This document shows positions 62,689 to 64,000 of a stretch of DNA of 64,000 nt, in pieces. The notes under the pieces were generated by a model. That model was given only the letters and a program-made list of their open reading frames with translations. It was not told the DNA's origin and did not search any database. Numbering within the stretch: the stretch's first letter is position 1; the number at the start of each line of letters is the position of its first letter. A program made the position numbers and the translations under genes. The stretch covers positions 186,001 to 250,000 of the forward strand of contig JAHDIF010000002.1 of the NCBI GenBank assembly GCA_020630915.1. Direction: 5' to 3'. Origin of the DNA: Dokdonia sp. (GTDB lineage Bacteria; Bacteroidota; Bacteroidia; Flavobacteriales; Flavobacteriaceae).

Positions 62689-62743
62689 TCGAGCGCAGTC
62701 GAGAGTTTTGATTAGACTTAATTTAGGTCTCGACTGCGCTCGA
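62689..62743. repeat. 16-bp perfect inverted repeat
   Basis: Arms TCGAGCGCAGTCGAGA (62689-62704) and its exact complement (62728-62743), 23 bases apart, between two minus-strand genes. No U-run follows, so it is not a normal terminator. It resembles dispersed repeats I remember from other flavobacteria. Confidence 0.85.
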
Positions 62744-62787
62744 CCTGACAAATATAAAATTTTCAATGCTTGGCAGTCATACTGTTT

Positions 62788-64000
62788 TTAAAACCCAACT
62801 GCTGTATCATCGCCGCGCCTGTCTGCACCGCCTTCTAAGGTGCCGTCTGGTAATACGAGTATTCCATCTACTTTTCCTATAATAGGAGAGCGGTCTTGGT
62901 TGGTAGGATAGCCTTTGGCTTCGAGTGCTTTTATTACTTCTGGGTCAAAGCTATTGGGTTCAAAGAGTACCACATCGGGTAACCACTGGTGATGAAAACG
63001 TGGTGCATTTACCGCTTCTTGCATTCCCATCCCAAACTCGTGCACATTGAGTACCGTTTGTAATACAGAGGTAATTATAGTCGAGCCACCAGGAGTTCCT
63101 ACGGTCATCCAGAACTCACCATCTTTCTCCACGAGTGTAGGTGTCATACTAGATAACATACGTTTACCAGGTTCTATCTTATTAGCTTCGGCGCCTATGA
63201 GACCAAACATATTAGGCACACCAGGTTTACTAGAAAAATCATCCATTTCATTATTTAAAAAGATACCCAGCTCATCTACATACAGCTTAGATCCATACGC
63301 CCCATTTAAAGTTACGGTTACTGCCACTGCATTACCATACTGGTCTACAGCGCTAAAATGCGTAGTTTCCATACTCTCAAAACCTGGTAAAGCACCGTGT
63401 GTCATATCGCTAGACTTAGTTGCCGTATTCCAGCTAAAGCTTTCCATACGGTTCTTAGCATAGGCATCAGATATAAGTGTATCTATCGGGATCTCTACAA
63501 AATCGGGATCGCCTAGATAGAAACTACGATCTGCATAGGCGCGTCTTTCGGCCTCTGTGAGTAGCTGGATACTCTTTACAGAATTATGCCCGTATTGGGA
63601 GATGTCATAAGGTTCTATGGCTTGCATAATTTGCGCCAAACATACGCCACCAGAACTAGGCGGACTCATAGATATCATTTTAAGGTTGTCGTACTCAAAG
63701 GTTACGGGTTCGCGCCATTTGGCTTCATAGTTGGCAAGGTCTTCCATAGTCATGATACCGCCTTTGGAGGTGAGATAGTCTACGAGTTTCTGACCACTTT
63801 CTCCTTTGTAAAACTCATCTTTTCCATTGGCTGCGATGCGTTCTAGCATTTGTGCAAGGGCTTCGTTTTTTACGGTTTCCGCTTTCGCGAAAGCGGTCGC
63901 ATACAAAATACTATCGTTATTTACTTCGATAAACTTTTCGCGCAACGCGTCAAAACGTCCTGCCTGTTTTTCTGTAACCACATACCCATTGCGAGCAAGG
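62788..64000 (-). CDS. ggt: Gamma-glutamyltransferase, C-terminal part
   Basis: The frame runs off the right edge, beginning there with LARNGYVVTEKQAG, a typical mid-protein GGT sequence. It ends at 62788 with RRGDDTAVGF. The autoprocessing nucleophile Thr starts the small subunit at TTHFSAVDQYGNAVAVTVTLN. The gamma-glutamyl binding region includes SSMTPTLVEKDGEFWMTVGTPGGS. The enzyme cleaves glutathione in the periplasm. The signal peptide is outside the window. The palindrome at 63881 encodes AFAKA before the processing site. Confidence 0.93.
   Translation of the reverse strand, partial: LARNGYVVTEKQAGRFDALREKFIEVNNDSILYATAFAKAETVKNEALAQMLERIAANGKDEFYKGESGQKLVDYLTSKGGIMTMEDLANYEAKWREPVTFEYDNLKMISMSPPSSGGVCLAQIMQAIEPYDISQYGHNSVKSIQLLTEAERRAYADRSFYLGDPDFVEIPIDTLISDAYAKNRMESFSWNTATKSSDMTHGALPGFESMETTHFSAVDQYGNAVAVTVTLNGAYGSKLYVDELGIFLNNEMDDFSSKPGVPNMFGLIGAEANKIEPGKRMLSSMTPTLVEKDGEFWMTVGTPGGSTIITSVLQTVLNVHEFGMGMQEAVNAPRFHHQWLPDVVLFEPNSFDPEVIKALEAKGYPTNQDRSPIIGKVDGILVLPDGTLEGGADRRGDDTAVGF
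63881..63894. repeat. Iterated palindrome GCTTTCGCGAAAGC, copy 16
   Basis: Perfect copy in the gamma-glutamyltransferase gene, read as AFAKA on the minus strand. Outer bases C and G. Confidence 0.95.

Noticed and set aside
1-64000. Search for tRNA, rRNA, CRISPR arrays, insertion sequences and prophage genes
   Set aside because: No T-loop-like GGTTCGA pattern in intergenic DNA, no regularly spaced direct repeats, no transposase, integrase or phage proteins were seen.

Overview
The window looks like a chromosomal segment of a marine Flavobacteriaceae bacterium (Bacteroidota). The evidence is low GC, almost no Shine-Dalgarno sequences, TAnnTTTG-type -7 promoter elements, a type IX secretion C-terminal domain, SusC-like plug and DUF5916 outer-membrane proteins, lipoproteins with an SC lipobox, and family-typical genes (Lacal_2735-type small protein, LETM1-related protein, BatA-type vWA protein, ABC/M1 aminopeptidase fusion). 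A genus close to Dokdonia is a guess from general impression, not something the sequence proves. The content is ordinary core genome: no prophage, insertion sequence, CRISPR array, rRNA or tRNA was seen.

Layout. 0-9.4 kb: end of an exopolyphosphatase-type gene, a beta-barrel protein, the dnaX-miaE pair, a 57-residue protein, three tandem 2TM proteins followed by a LytTR regulator, a LETM1-related protein, another barrel protein and pepT. 9.5-19 kb: pyrD plus a tiny overlapping membrane gene, a spondin-domain T9SS protein, a LysE-type exporter, HMG-CoA lyase, a DinB-like protein, guaA, a LysM/periplasmic-binding protein and a conserved protein of unknown function. 19-30 kb: a metallo-hydrolase, then a long minus-strand group (esterase, DUF4870-like protein, dihydroorotase-like pseudoenzyme, BatA-type protein, TIGR02757 protein, polytopic membrane protein, LolD-like ATPase, DUF5916 protein). 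30-40.5 kb: an MsrA homologue without its catalytic Cys together with folE, hutH, clpC, gyrA and a TPR protein. 40.7-48 kb: mostly minus-strand lipoproteins and membrane proteins, a plug-domain protein and a PLP enzyme. 48.4-55.4 kb: an ABC ATPase with a giant permease/M1 peptidase, a Dabb lipoprotein, a methyltransferase and a propeller lipoprotein. 55.6-61.6 kb: a complete fatty-acid beta-oxidation operon (MarR regulator, 3-hydroxyacyl-CoA dehydrogenase/hydratase, thiolase, acyl-CoA dehydrogenase). 62-64 kb: a MarC-family protein and a truncated gamma-glutamyltransferase.

The most striking signal is not a gene. A perfect 14-bp palindrome, GCTTTCGCGAAAGC, occurs 16 times, with further degenerate copies. 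It sits on no preferred side of genes, in three of the possible codon phases, and inside ten coding regions, where it writes the same short peptides (AFAKA, LSRK, FRES) into unrelated proteins. Successive perfect copies are never closer than about 2.1 kb. Fifteen of the 16 have a pyrimidine on the left and a purine on the right, giving YGCTTTCGCGAAAGCR. One copy is split exactly by a 20-bp dyad element, and two intergenic copies sit at the end of a longer 60-bp dispersed repeat. This resembles the highly iterated palindromes of cyanobacteria or a DNA-uptake, nucleoid or segregation signal, but I know of no assigned function. Secondary highlights are two pseudoenzyme-like proteins (MsrA without Cys, dihydroorotase without HxH), a covarying pair of inverted stem-loop repeats, a candidate MarR operator for the beta-oxidation operon, and an inverted repeat upstream of the msrA-like/folE pair.
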